Below, one piece after another: positions 36,215 through 45,381 of a stretch of 64,000 nt of DNA (its first letter is position 1; the number at the start of each line of letters is the position of its first letter). This DNA is from Megamonas hypermegale. GTDB taxonomy: Bacteria > Bacillota > Negativicutes > Selenomonadales > Selenomonadaceae. The stretch spans positions 806,001 through 870,000 of the forward strand of contig NZ_LT906446.1 in NCBI RefSeq assembly GCF_900187035.1, in the 5' to 3' direction. Made by a program: the position numbers and the translations under genes. The notes below the pieces were generated by a model, which had not been told where the DNA came from, did no database searches, and saw only the letters and a program-made list of their open reading frames with translations.

Positions 36215-37543
36215 ATGAACGCTCGTGCTATTGCTTTAAATATTTTAAATGAAATTTATCAACAAAAAGCTTATGCCAATATATCACTATCTCGCCATTT
36301 TCAAAAATATGAAATAACAGAGCAAGACCGTCGCTTTATAACTGAACTCGTTTATGGTACAGTTAAATCAGGCGATACATTGCTTTGGATTTTAAAAAAA
36401 TTTGTAAATCGCCCACTCAACAAGATTGAACCAACAGTAATAAATATCTTGCGTCTCGGCATTTATCAAATTGTATTCATGGATAAAGTCCCTGCTTCTG
36501 CCGCTTGTAATGAAGCGGTAAATCTCGCTAAAAAATTCAGTAATCAAGGTTCTGCAAAATTTGTCAATGGCGTATTGCGCAATTTAATCCGCCAACCTGA
36601 AAAATACGCTATGCCAACGGGTAACAAAGCCATAGAAGTTGCTGTACGAGAACAACATCCCGTCTGGCTTGTAAAAAAATTCATTCATACATTTGGCAGT
36701 GAAGCTGCATTAAAATTATGCCAATTTAATAATACAAATGCACCACTCGTATTGCGTACTAATACTTTAAAAATTACTCGACCAGAACTTATAAAAGAAC
36801 TTGAGCAAAATGAATGCACAGTCATTCCATCAAAAATTGCTCCAGAAGGAATTATTTGTCAAAGCCATGCTTCACTCAATAAATTAAAACCCCTACAAAA
36901 CGGAATGGCACAAGTACAAGATGAAAGCTCCATGCTCGTCGCTCATGTACTCAATCCGCAAAAAGGCGATTTTATAATCGATACTTGCAGTGCTCCAGGT
37001 GGAAAAACTACACATATTGCCGCTTTGATGAACAACGAAGGTACTATTATCGCTGGTGATATTTATGAACATAAATTAAAACTTATAAATGAAAATGCCC
37101 ATCGTTTAGGTATAAACATCATTAAGACGCAACTTTTAGATGCGCGCGAAGTTGGCAATTTTTATCCAAATAAAGCTGATAAAATTCTTGTCGATGCTCC
37201 ATGTTCTGGACTGGGTGTACTTCGCCGTAAACCAGATTCACGCTGGAACAAAACAGAAGATTTATTATCCGAACTTCCCGCTCTTCAATTAGAAATTTTA
37301 AACTCCGCAGCTTTAGCAGTAAAAAAAGGCGGTGTATTAGTGTACAGCACCTGCACAATTATGCCAGAAGAAAATCAAAATGTAATAGATGAATTCTTAA
37401 AAACTCATGCTGATTTTAAACTTGATGATGTACACAAATTCTTACCATTTAAACATAAAGACAAAACTAAGACATTGCAATTAATGCCACATATCGACCA
37501 TACAGACGGCTTCTTTATAGCTCGTTTAATACGCAATGCTTAA
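36215..37543 (+). CDS. rsmB: 16S rRNA cytosine-5 methyltransferase RsmB
   Basis: Methylates C967 of 16S rRNA (E. coli numbering). The N-terminal NusB-like RNA-binding domain (about 1-150) begins ARAIALNILNEIYQQKAYAN. The methyltransferase domain has the SAM motif DTCSAPGGKTTHIAAL, then ILVDAPCSGLGVLRR with the releasing cysteine and LVYSTCTIMPEENQ with the catalytic cysteine. The length of 442 is typical. The ATG follows AAAGGAG. It leads an operon rsmB-rlmN-FHA gene; in many Firmicutes these two are followed by the Stp phosphatase and PrkC kinase, but not here. Confidence 0.96.
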   Translation: MNARAIALNILNEIYQQKAYANISLSRHFQKYEITEQDRRFITELVYGTVKSGDTLLWILKKFVNRPLNKIEPTVINILRLGIYQIVFMDKVPASAACNEAVNLAKKFSNQGSAKFVNGVLRNLIRQPEKYAMPTGNKAIEVAVREQHPVWLVKKFIHTFGSEAALKLCQFNNTNAPLVLRTNTLKITRPELIKELEQNECTVIPSKIAPEGIICQSHASLNKLKPLQNGMAQVQDESSMLVAHVLNPQKGDFIIDTCSAPGGKTTHIAALMNNEGTIIAGDIYEHKLKLINENAHRLGINIIKTQLLDAREVGNFYPNKADKILVDAPCSGLGVLRRKPDSRWNKTEDLLSELPALQLEILNSAALAVKKGGVLVYSTCTIMPEENQNVIDEFLKTHADFKLDDVHKFLPFKHKDKTKTLQLMPHIDHTDGFFIARLIRNA

Positions 37544-37574
37544 TATTTAAACTATAGAAAGGAAACTCTTTTTC

Positions 37575-38606
37575 ATGACGAATATTTTTGGACTTAATTT
37601 GGACGAATTAACTTCTTTGATAACCTCATTGAAATTACCAAAATTTCGTGCTAAACAAATCATTGAATGGATGTATTTAAAACACGCCATTTCATTTGAG
37701 CAAATGACTAATCTCTCTAAAGATTTACGTGAAAAATTATCTCAAGAATTTACTATAAATCGTGCAAAATCATGGGATAGATTAGACTCTGCCGATGGAA
37801 AAACTACTAAATTTCTTCTTCAATTTGGTGATGGTATTGGCGTAGAAACAGTTTTAATGCGCCAAAGCTACGGCAATAGCATTTGCGTATCTTCACAGGC
37901 CGGTTGTAATATGGGTTGCACTTTTTGCGCTTCCACTTTGCACGGCATGGCAAGAAACTTATCCACAGGTGAAATTTTAGCTCAAGCTATGTATATTCAA
38001 GAACTCTTAAATAAAACGGGTGAGCAAATCAACAATATCGTAATCATGGGCTCTGGTGAACCTATGTTAAATTATGACAACGTTTTAAAATTCATTCGCC
38101 TTGTACATGAACCATATTGTTTAAACTTAGGCTATCGCAATATAACGATATCAACTTCCGGCATTGTTCCAGGTATTGAAAAACTCGCTAAAGAAAACAT
38201 TCCTATCACGCTTTCCATATCCTTACACGCACCGAATAATGAGTTGCGTACATCTTTAATGCCAATCAATAAACGCTATCCACTAGAAGAAGTAATCAAA
38301 GCTGCCGTAAATTATGCCGATATTACAAAACGTCGTGTCACTTATGAATACATTTTAATCGATAAATACAACGACAATATTGCCGAAGCCCAAGAGCTTT
38401 GTCATTTATTAAAAAATCAATTAGCTAACGTTAATCTAATTCCTATCAATCCTGTAAAAGAACGCAATTTTAATCGACCATCAATATCTCGTATAAAAAC
38501 ATTTGCCAAATATTTAAACGACCACCATATAACCGCTACCATCAGACAGGAAATGGGCACAGATATCAATGCAGCCTGTGGTCAATTACGCAACAAACAT
38601 TTATAA
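37575..38606 (+). CDS. rlmN: Dual-specificity RNA methyltransferase RlmN
   Basis: Radical-SAM enzyme that methylates C2 of A2503 in 23S rRNA and A37 in some tRNAs. The cluster motif CNMGCTFC gives Cys111, Cys115 and Cys118, and the GSGEPMLNYDNV segment contacts SAM. The methyl-carrying C-terminal cysteine lies in AACGQLR near residue 335. The length of 343 fits. The ATG follows AGAAAGGAAAC. It sits 31 bases after rsmB. Confidence 0.97.
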   Translation: MTNIFGLNLDELTSLITSLKLPKFRAKQIIEWMYLKHAISFEQMTNLSKDLREKLSQEFTINRAKSWDRLDSADGKTTKFLLQFGDGIGVETVLMRQSYGNSICVSSQAGCNMGCTFCASTLHGMARNLSTGEILAQAMYIQELLNKTGEQINNIVIMGSGEPMLNYDNVLKFIRLVHEPYCLNLGYRNITISTSGIVPGIEKLAKENIPITLSISLHAPNNELRTSLMPINKRYPLEEVIKAAVNYADITKRRVTYEYILIDKYNDNIAEAQELCHLLKNQLANVNLIPINPVKERNFNRPSISRIKTFAKYLNDHHITATIRQEMGTDINAACGQLRNKHL

Positions 38607-38633
38607 AAACAAATTTAATCGGAGATGAATATC

Positions 38634-39398
38634 ATGTTTTTTTCCCGTATGGAAGATTTTTTAGAAAAAAATATTGAAGGCTTCTTTAATCGTAAATTTT
38701 CTAGTAAATTACAACTGGCAGAAATTGAAAAAATTCTCGACCGCTTATTAATCCGTCATAAAAAACGTGTCAATCGCGCAATATTCGTTCCAGATAATTT
38801 TGTTATTACAATAAGCCCTAATGATTATACCGAATTAAATACCATAGAAGTATTAATTAAATTAAAATTATTTCTCTATAAATCAGTTATCATGAAAGAT
38901 TATTTCATGCATAAAAAACCCGTTATAACTATATTAAAATCACCTGAATTAAAATTAGGCGTATGTGATATAAAAACAACATTCAGTACAGAAACTGAAA
39001 TTCAAAATACCATCTCCAGTGATAACACTGGAACACAAGGTACTATTGTCGTTCCACCTAATGACAGAGAACTATTTGCAAAATCACCAAAAATAAATCA
39101 AGAATTAAAATTTGCTTCTTTAACTATAGCAGAAGGGCCCGATAAAGACTCTTATATGGAAATCGGCGATAAACAAATTCATATTGGTAGACGCGATAGC
39201 AATGAATTTATCATTACAGATATCAATGTATCTCGTCTTCATGCTTACATCACATTCGAAAATGGTCGTCATATTTTACATGATGCCAATAGTTTAAATG
39301 GTACTAGCGTAAATGATACTCAAATATCAAGCTTTTGTCTGTGTCCTGGCGACAAAATTCAAATAGGAAATACGATTATTATTTACGATATTCTATAA
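38634..39398 (+). CDS. FhaA-like protein (DUF3662 plus FHA domain)
   Basis: A 254-residue cytosolic protein with the N-terminal DUF3662 region (FFNRKFSSKLQLAEIEKILD and about the first 110 residues), a polar linker, and a C-terminal FHA phosphothreonine-binding domain (about 165-254). The FHA landmarks are IHIGRRDSNEFIITD, SRLHAYITF and NSLNGTSVN. FhaA proteins usually act with a Ser/Thr kinase in cell-wall control, but no kinase, phosphatase or penicillin-binding protein is nearby. I start at the ATG at 38634, because the ATG at 38625 overlaps the GGAG site. Confidence 0.85.
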   Translation: MFFSRMEDFLEKNIEGFFNRKFSSKLQLAEIEKILDRLLIRHKKRVNRAIFVPDNFVITISPNDYTELNTIEVLIKLKLFLYKSVIMKDYFMHKKPVITILKSPELKLGVCDIKTTFSTETEIQNTISSDNTGTQGTIVVPPNDRELFAKSPKINQELKFASLTIAEGPDKDSYMEIGDKQIHIGRRDSNEFIITDINVSRLHAYITFENGRHILHDANSLNGTSVNDTQISSFCLCPGDKIQIGNTIIIYDIL

Positions 39399-39443
39399 AT
39401 CTATTATAATAGAATATATAAATATTTTTTCGAGGTGATAAAT

Positions 39444-40097
39444 ATGAAAAAAACTGCTAAAATTTTAACGGTAATGTCTACTGCTCTATTGTTAAATGGT
39501 TTTGGTGTAGAAATGCCATCTTTAGTAAATGCAGCTCCACTGCCACCACCAGCAATGGAACGTGTTGCTCCACAAGTTCGCATTGATACAGAAATGCAAC
39601 AGATAAGCGATATGTACGGCATTGATAAAGCAACACTTATGAGCTATTACAATGAAGGCTGGGGCCCTAAAGAAATTCAGCACGGTGCATTTTTAGCTTA
39701 TGCTTCTCAAAAACCTTTTGATGAAGTCATGAAATTAAAAGATGCTAATAGCTGGCCACGCGTTGAATATTTATTAAACTTGACACCAAATGATATCAAA
39801 GCCGCTCATGATAATTTAGCAGCTCAATATTTAAGTGAAAAGTTGTCCGTTAATAAAACAATTATCACCAACTTATTAGAAAAAAATTATGGCATGAAAG
39901 AAGTTCTGCACGGCGTATTGATGTCACAATATTGTACAGCTTCACCAGAAGATATAATTGCTATGCATAATCCTCCAACAAATGATTGGGATGCTATAGC
40001 GGAAAAACTCGGTATAACTGATGAACAGATGGAACAAATTCGCACTACAATGCAACAAATAAATCCACCAGGACCAAAAGGCCCTCATAAAATATAA
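39444..40097 (+). CDS. Secreted protein with two tandem repeats
   Basis: A 217-residue protein with a signal peptide (MKKTAKILTVMSTALLLNGF, cleaved after VNAA). The mature part contains two related segments of about 65 residues: one begins ISDMYGIDKATLMSYYNEGW, includes PKEIQHGAFLAYASQKPFDEV and ends near residue 110, the other begins LSEKLSVNKTIITNLLEKNY and includes MKEVLHGVLMSQYCTASPEDI. Both are predicted helical and share the pattern G/MKE-(I/V)-xHG. I do not recognise the family. The ATG at 39444 follows CGAGGTG. A Pro-rich tail (PPGPKGPHKI) ends it. Confidence 0.78.
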   Translation: MKKTAKILTVMSTALLLNGFGVEMPSLVNAAPLPPPAMERVAPQVRIDTEMQQISDMYGIDKATLMSYYNEGWGPKEIQHGAFLAYASQKPFDEVMKLKDANSWPRVEYLLNLTPNDIKAAHDNLAAQYLSEKLSVNKTIITNLLEKNYGMKEVLHGVLMSQYCTASPEDIIAMHNPPTNDWDAIAEKLGITDEQMEQIRTTMQQINPPGPKGPHKI

Positions 40098-40114
40098 AAA
40101 ATATATAATTAAAA

Positions 40115-40152
40115 TAAAAAAGCAGATACAGTTAAATTGTATCTGCTTTTAC
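40115..40152. terminator. Bidirectional terminator between the repeat-protein gene and dapA
   Basis: AAAAGCAGATACA (40118-40130) pairs perfectly with TGTATCTGCTTTT (40138-40150). Confidence 0.9.
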
Positions 40153-40164
40153 TTTTTCTATAAC

Positions 40165-41058
40165 TTATTTAATTAAATTAAATTTACGCATAGCTGCTTT
40201 TAATTGTTCTAAATGAGCTTCTTCCATTTCACAAAGAGGCATGCGAAGAGGACCCATATTAAAGCCCATCAAACGAAGTGCAACTTTTACTGGAATTGGA
40301 TTTACTTCACAGAACAAAGCTTTAATTAATGGAAAATATTCGAGTTGTTTTTGAGCAGCTTCTTTTACTTTTCCATCTAAGAATAATTGACACATATCAT
40401 GTGTTTCTTTTGGCATAACATTAGAAAGAACAGAAATAACCCCCTGTCCACCTAAAGACATAAGAGGAACAATCTGGTCATCATTTCCTGAATAGAAAGT
40501 GAGTTTATCGCCACAAAGAGCCATTGTTTCAGCAACTTGGCTGATATTTCCACTAGCTTCTTTTACTGCTGCAATGCGTGGATGTTCAGCCAAAACAGCA
40601 TAAGTTTCTGGTTTAATACCTACGCCTGTACGAGATGGAACATCATAAAGAATAATTGGAACATTTACATTATCAGCAATAGATGTAAAATGTTTGATAA
40701 GACCTTTTTGTGTGCATTTATTATAATATGGTGTTACTACTAACAAAGCATCAGCACCAGCTTTATCTGCATGTTGAGATAAATTTATTGCATATCTTGT
40801 ATCATTAGAACCCGTTCCTGCAATAACTGGCACTCGTTTATTTACATAATCAACTGTAAATTTAATAATATCCTCATGTTCTTGGTCAGTCATAGTAGCA
40901 GATTCGCCACTTGTACCAGCAATAACAATAGCATCAGTGCCATTATTAATGTTAAAATCAATCAGTTTTTTCAATTCATCATAATTGACACCCATACCAT
41001 CTTCATTAAATGGTGTAGCAATAGCTACGGCTGCACCTTTAAAAATTACATCTTTCAT
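40165..41058 (-). CDS. dapA: 4-hydroxy-tetrahydrodipicolinate synthase
   Basis: Condenses pyruvate with aspartate semialdehyde in lysine and diaminopimelate synthesis. Lys166 in AAVKEASGN is the Schiff-base lysine, Tyr138 and GTSGESATM (48-56) complete the active site. The 297-residue length is normal. The ATG follows AAGGAGG. It is transcribed alone. The IS30 element lies upstream of it, about 130 bases from the start codon, so the promoter may have been modified or displaced. Confidence 0.96.
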   Translation of the reverse strand: MKDVIFKGAAVAIATPFNEDGMGVNYDELKKLIDFNINNGTDAIVIAGTSGESATMTDQEHEDIIKFTVDYVNKRVPVIAGTGSNDTRYAINLSQHADKAGADALLVVTPYYNKCTQKGLIKHFTSIADNVNVPIILYDVPSRTGVGIKPETYAVLAEHPRIAAVKEASGNISQVAETMALCGDKLTFYSGNDDQIVPLMSLGGQGVISVLSNVMPKETHDMCQLFLDGKVKEAAQKQLEYFPLIKALFCEVNPIPVKVALRLMGFNMGPLRMPLCEMEEAHLEQLKAAMRKFNLIK

Positions 41059-41188
41059 AAAGAAAGCCTCCTTATGACATCTTTATACATACTTATTATT
41101 TGATTATACAGTTATTTTCCATGCTTAGCAACTATTTTACAAAATTACATAAAAAAACTTATTAATTATTTTTTACTTTTTTAATAAA

Positions 41189-41218
41189 TGATGGATTGTA
41201 TAATGAAGTGCAACATCT
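41189..41218. repeat. Left terminal inverted repeat of the IS30 element
   Basis: Begins TGATGGATTGT and contains AAGTGCAACA. A TATAAT at 41199-41204 within or next to it could be the -10 of the transposase promoter; no good -35 is seen. Confidence 0.75.
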
Positions 41219-41232
41219 AAAAAAATAAAAAA

Positions 41233-41302
41233 CTCATTATGAATTTTCGTGTAAAATAAAGTTACCACACAAAATCCACACGAAAGGAAAATTCATAATG
41301 AG
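41233..41302 (+). promoter_or_regulatory. Hairpin that sequesters the transposase start codon
   Basis: CTCATTATGAATTTTC (41233-41248) pairs perfectly with GAAAATTCATAATGAG (41287-41302), which includes the ATG at 41298-41300 and part of the ribosome-binding site. Transcripts entering from outside, or even from the element's own promoter, would fold this way and be poorly translated. Confidence 0.7.
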
Positions 41303-42239
41303 CTATCATCATCTTACCATATCTGAACGTATTCGTATAGAGGTTCTTTCTATTTTAGGTTATTCTACTCGTTTTATTGCTAAATTTTTACATCGTCATC
41401 ATTCTACTATTGCTCGAGAACTATCTCGTAATAAAATTGAAAATGAATATATCTCTTCATTTGCTCACAATAAATATCTTGAACGTCGTAAAAATTCTTC
41501 TTGCTCTAGTAAATACAATGATGTTCTTTCTAATCTTATTTCTGAAAAATTACATGAAAACTGGTCTCCAGAACAGATTTCTAATGCACTTTTAAATGGT
41601 AAACTTTCCTTTAAAACTATTTATAATTGGATTTATATTGGTAAATTAAAAGGTATTTCACTTAAGAATTTACGACATAAAGGAAAACGTAGAAAAAAGG
41701 AAACACGTGGTAAATTCTTAATAGGAAATAGTATCACAACTAGACCAAAAGATGTAAAAAGTAGAAAAACTTTTGGACATTGAGAGTTAGATACCATAGT
41801 ATCTAGTAGAGGAAAAGCTAAAGCTTGTTTAGCAACATTTGTAGAAAGAAAAACAAGATTTTATGTGGCAATAAAAATAAAAGATAGAACAGCATCATCA
41901 ATGCTAAAAGCAATAAAAAAGTTAGTGAAAGTACTACCAAAAAAGGCATTAAAAACATTTACAACAGATAGAGGAAAAGAATTTGCATGTTACAAAGAAG
42001 TAGAAAAATTAAATATAAAAGTATATTTTACAGATGCTTATGCAGCATGGCAAAGAGGTAGCAACGAAAATTCAAATGGGTTATTAAGAGAATATTATCC
42101 AAAGAAAACAGATTTAGGACAAATATCTAATGATGATTTAATAAAAAAATTAATATTATTAAATAGTAGACCAAGAAAATGTTTAAATTGGGATAATCCA
42201 TTTAATTTATTTTTAAAAGAAGTGTCGCACTTGGATTGA
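41298..42239 (+). pseudogene. IS30-family transposase with an in-frame stop
   Basis: One continuous frame of 314 codons is interrupted only by TGA at 41781-41783. Before it the protein begins MSYHHLTISERIRIEVLSIL, with a helix-turn-helix, and reads to KSRKTFGH; after it ELDTIVSSRGK follows. In IS30 transposases the motif is GHWE(I/L)DT, so the TGA most likely replaced TGG (Trp). The catalytic triad is present downstream: Asp in ELDT, Asp in FTTDRGKEFA, Glu in GSNENSNGLLREYYP. A single nonsense mutation has disabled it. Other genes here, such as pckA, end in TGA, so recoding is unlikely. Confidence 0.88.
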
Positions 42240-42249
42240 CAATTCATCA
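42220..42249. repeat. Right terminal inverted repeat of the IS30 element
   Basis: Read on the minus strand it begins TGATGAATTGT and contains AAGTGCGACA, matching the left end at most positions. It overlaps the 3' end of the transposase gene. Confidence 0.75.
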
Positions 42250-42254
42250 AATAT

Positions 42255-42290
42255 AAAAAAATCACCGCAGATATTTTTCTACGGTGATTT
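42255..42290 (-). terminator. Terminator of the M16C peptidase gene
   Basis: AAATCACCG (42259-42267) pairs with CGGTGATTT (42282-42290), with an inner AGA/TCT pair. The minus strand continues into a T-run. Confidence 0.85.
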
Positions 42291-42307
42291 CTCTCATCTT
42301 TTATAAT

Positions 42308-45223
42308 TTATAAAAGAGTTTTTACTGTTTTAAATACATCCTGTGCTTCATTTACTTTGCTACTGCTACCCAATACACAAATAGCATTTTCTTCCATGCA
42401 TGCATCAACTAAATCTGCCAAATTGCGAATGTCTTCCTGTGTTGTAGCTAAGACTTCATCACGCTGTTTTTGACGCATTTCATCAGTCATGCCTACAATA
42501 TAACTAGAAGCTGCTAATTCGCCTTTCAATGAAGGTGTAAGAGGCATATCCATTCCACTGATAGTACCAATGATGTATTTTGTCATTTCTCTATCACTAA
42601 CAGCAAAACTACGTAAAAATGCTCCTGTATTATCGTATACATTGAGTGTTTCTTTCAAATTAGGGTCACGATAAGAACCGAAATACATATTTCCATCACG
42701 ACGGAATTTTACAAAAGCACCGTATGCACCACCTAAAACGCGGATATGTGTCCATAAATATTCATAGCGCATAATTGTTTCTAATACTTTCATGACACCA
42801 GTGTATTTATAGCCCAAACGCATGAAATTAGCACCTTTAGCTACGTACTGAACTTGGCTTGATGTTATAAAGCCTTCATTTTTCTTATCAACATTAAACG
42901 GTATAGTCTGCACAGGATATTCTTCATCTGACAATGATTTTATAAATAAAGCTACACAATCTGCAACTTTTGTATAATCTTCGCCATCTACAGTAATACT
43001 TGTAATGAGATTGTGTTTATTAAATACCATTGGTATTATTTTAGCAAAAGCAACCTGCATTTTAGCAAATTCATTATCAAAATCATTCAAGAAATTCTTG
43101 ATGAAACTATAAAATCTTAAATCACCATAATTATCATAGCGTTCTTTCGGTGTAAAATATGCCATAAGCTCATCTAAAACTAATTGATGACCAGAGCGCA
43201 AAATAGACATTTCAAAATCACTGCGACATTGAAGAATTAAATCTTTTACACGTTCTTTTGCAGCAAATGAACCATTAAAGATAATTTCCTGTAAAAGCTC
43301 TATCAATTTTGGCATCTTATCAACTAAAACTTTTGCTTTAAATACCATCTTAGGCATATATGAATTAACATCGCCTTCTTTATCGTACGTAGCCACGCTA
43401 AAGCGCATACCACCCGTATAAAGATTTATAGCATTAGCCAATGCTTCATATGAATAATTTTTTGTAGCTGTTCTGCCGATTAATTCTTCTAATAAGAATA
43501 AATAATTTATATCTTCATATGCTATTGTTGAAACATCAAAGAACATTCTCAAATAAACAATGCCATTTGTTGCCACATCGTGTTTTAAAGCTGTAGTTCC
43601 TGCAATTTCATCTTCAGCAATTATGAGTTTATCACAATTTTTATTAATATCACTGATTTCTAAGAGCGGAATTTTAGCTAAAGCTTCTGGTGTATCCACA
43701 CTGCGCTGACGTTTTTTCAAACGTTTTGTAGCTTCAATAACTTCTTGTAACTGTTCATCGCTCATATTAGCTTTTATTTTTGCTAATTTTTCAGCTAAAA
43801 CACGTTCTCCTTCTGGAATAATCGTTTCATCTGGAGATAAAATCAACATTAAACTATGTGTATTATCTAAAAGATATGTCTTGATTAATTCTTCAAATTT
43901 ACCTTCATTTGCCCATTGTTTTACAGTTGTAAGCAAATCTTCATAATACAAGTACATAGTTGGTTCGCCATCATATAACCAGCTATTCATCAAATTGATA
44001 TTGTAAATGAGTCCTTTCGGGAATTGTCCAAAATCAGCTTCACGCAATTTAAATTCCATTACATTGATAGAAGCCTGTAATAATTCTTTATCAATACCTT
44101 TATTTACAATATCTGTTAAAACATCATTTACAATTTTTTCAAATTTATCAGCCTTATCAGCTTCAGAACCGTTGACAATTATACTGAACATTGGTTGAAG
44201 TACACCATTATCGAATGAAGAAATTACATCACTGCCAAGTCCAGCCTTAATCAAAGCATTTCTAAGTGGTGCAGCTTCACTCTTCAACAAAGCGTGTTCC
44301 AAAATAGAAAATGCTATCATTTTTTCTTTTTCCAAAGAAGTAGCAATCGAATAATTCAAGCTTAAAAATGTCTTATGTTCTTTGCTTTCATTTGGAGCAA
44401 TAGGATAAACATCATTTAAAACTTTGCGTTTTTCAAATGGTTTCTGTAAATCTACATGAGAGTCTACTTCAATTTTATCAAAAGCAGATAAATATTCTTT
44501 ATCGAGAAATTCCAAAGTATCCATCATATCCATATCGCCATACAAATAAATATAGCTATTAGATGGGTGATAATAACGACTGTGGAAATCAATGAACATC
44601 TTCTGTGTTAAATCTGGAATAGCAACTGGGTCCCCGCCAGATTCATATTGATAAGTCGTATCTGGATAAAGATTATTTAAAATCTTGCGTTCCAAAAGAC
44701 CATCAGGTGAAGAAAGAGCGCCTTTCATTTCATTATAAACAACACCGCTGTATTTTAATGGTTCATCAGCATTTTCAATTTCATAATGCCAACCTTCCTG
44801 CATTAAAATTTCTGGTGTAGTTCTCATATTTGGATAAAAAACAGCATCGAGATATACATCCATTAAATTGCGAAAATCCTTATCATTGCGACTAGCAACA
44901 GGATACATAGTCTTATCTGGGAAAGTCATTGCATTTAAAAATGTGTTAAGTGAACCTTTTACAAGTTCAACAAATGGTTCTTTCGTTGGAAATTTGCGTG
45001 AACCACATAAAGTGGAATGTTCTACAATATGAGCAACCCCCGTATCATCAGTAGGCGTAGTGCGGAAAGTGATTGAAAAAACCTTATTATCGTCATTATT
45101 AGCTACAAATAATAATTTTGCACCACTTTTAACATGTTCAAATTCATAAGCATTTGAAGCAATCTCTTTTATATATGAACTTTTCTTTAATTTAAAACCA
45201 TGATAAATTTGATTTTCTTCCAA
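42308..45223 (-). CDS. M16C-family (insulinase/PreP-type) zinc metallopeptidase
   Basis: A 971-residue cytosolic peptidase of the M16C/presequence-protease type. The inverted zinc motif HIVEH (65-69) has His65, Glu68 and His69, and a further glutamate lies in the following helix. The enzyme has four homologous half-domains joined by a hinge and probably degrades oligopeptides. The start is a TTG at 45223 with GGAG eight bases upstream; no ATG lies near. The gene is single and ends just before the IS30 element, without being damaged by it. Confidence 0.93.
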   Translation of the reverse strand: MEENQIYHGFKLKKSSYIKEIASNAYEFEHVKSGAKLLFVANNDDNKVFSITFRTTPTDDTGVAHIVEHSTLCGSRKFPTKEPFVELVKGSLNTFLNAMTFPDKTMYPVASRNDKDFRNLMDVYLDAVFYPNMRTTPEILMQEGWHYEIENADEPLKYSGVVYNEMKGALSSPDGLLERKILNNLYPDTTYQYESGGDPVAIPDLTQKMFIDFHSRYYHPSNSYIYLYGDMDMMDTLEFLDKEYLSAFDKIEVDSHVDLQKPFEKRKVLNDVYPIAPNESKEHKTFLSLNYSIATSLEKEKMIAFSILEHALLKSEAAPLRNALIKAGLGSDVISSFDNGVLQPMFSIIVNGSEADKADKFEKIVNDVLTDIVNKGIDKELLQASINVMEFKLREADFGQFPKGLIYNINLMNSWLYDGEPTMYLYYEDLLTTVKQWANEGKFEELIKTYLLDNTHSLMLILSPDETIIPEGERVLAEKLAKIKANMSDEQLQEVIEATKRLKKRQRSVDTPEALAKIPLLEISDINKNCDKLIIAEDEIAGTTALKHDVATNGIVYLRMFFDVSTIAYEDINYLFLLEELIGRTATKNYSYEALANAINLYTGGMRFSVATYDKEGDVNSYMPKMVFKAKVLVDKMPKLIELLQEIIFNGSFAAKERVKDLILQCRSDFEMSILRSGHQLVLDELMAYFTPKERYDNYGDLRFYSFIKNFLNDFDNEFAKMQVAFAKIIPMVFNKHNLITSITVDGEDYTKVADCVALFIKSLSDEEYPVQTIPFNVDKKNEGFITSSQVQYVAKGANFMRLGYKYTGVMKVLETIMRYEYLWTHIRVLGGAYGAFVKFRRDGNMYFGSYRDPNLKETLNVYDNTGAFLRSFAVSDREMTKYIIGTISGMDMPLTPSLKGELAASSYIVGMTDEMRQKQRDEVLATTQEDIRNLADLVDACMEENAICVLGSSSKVNEAQDVFKTVKTLL

Positions 45224-45317
45224 AATAACAACTCCTTTTACAACATTTCTTTAATTATGAATTAAAACAAACTATCTGTCAATTTTTGTATTAATTTAGA
45301 TATTATAAAATTAATAG

Positions 45318-45348
45318 TTGACTTGAAGTAAACTCTAAGTAGTATAAC
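45318..45348 (+). promoter_or_regulatory. MerR-type promoter of the cupin gene
   Basis: TTGACT (45318-45323) and TATAAC (45343-45348) are separated by 19 bp, the long spacer typical of MerR-family targets. The spacer holds the dyad CTTGAAGTAAACTCTAAG (45322-45339). No merR gene is nearby. Confidence 0.72.
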
Positions 45349-45381
45349 TAAGCTGTAAATATAAATTATGGAGGAATTATC

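Larger units (their letters stand above)
41189..42249 (+). mobile_element. IS30-family insertion sequence
   Basis: About 1,061 bases, bounded by imperfect terminal inverted repeats of about 30 bases. The left repeat (41189-41218) and the right repeat (42220-42249, read on the minus strand) both begin TGATG followed by ATTGT and share AAGTGC near their inner ends. It sits in the space between dapA and the M16C gene, a few bases from the latter's terminator. The target duplication is too short and A-rich to define. Confidence 0.85.

Noticed and set aside
41298-42239. Two separate transposase genes in the IS30 element
   Set aside because: The two frames are in the same phase and join at a TGA in a conserved motif, so they are one interrupted gene.
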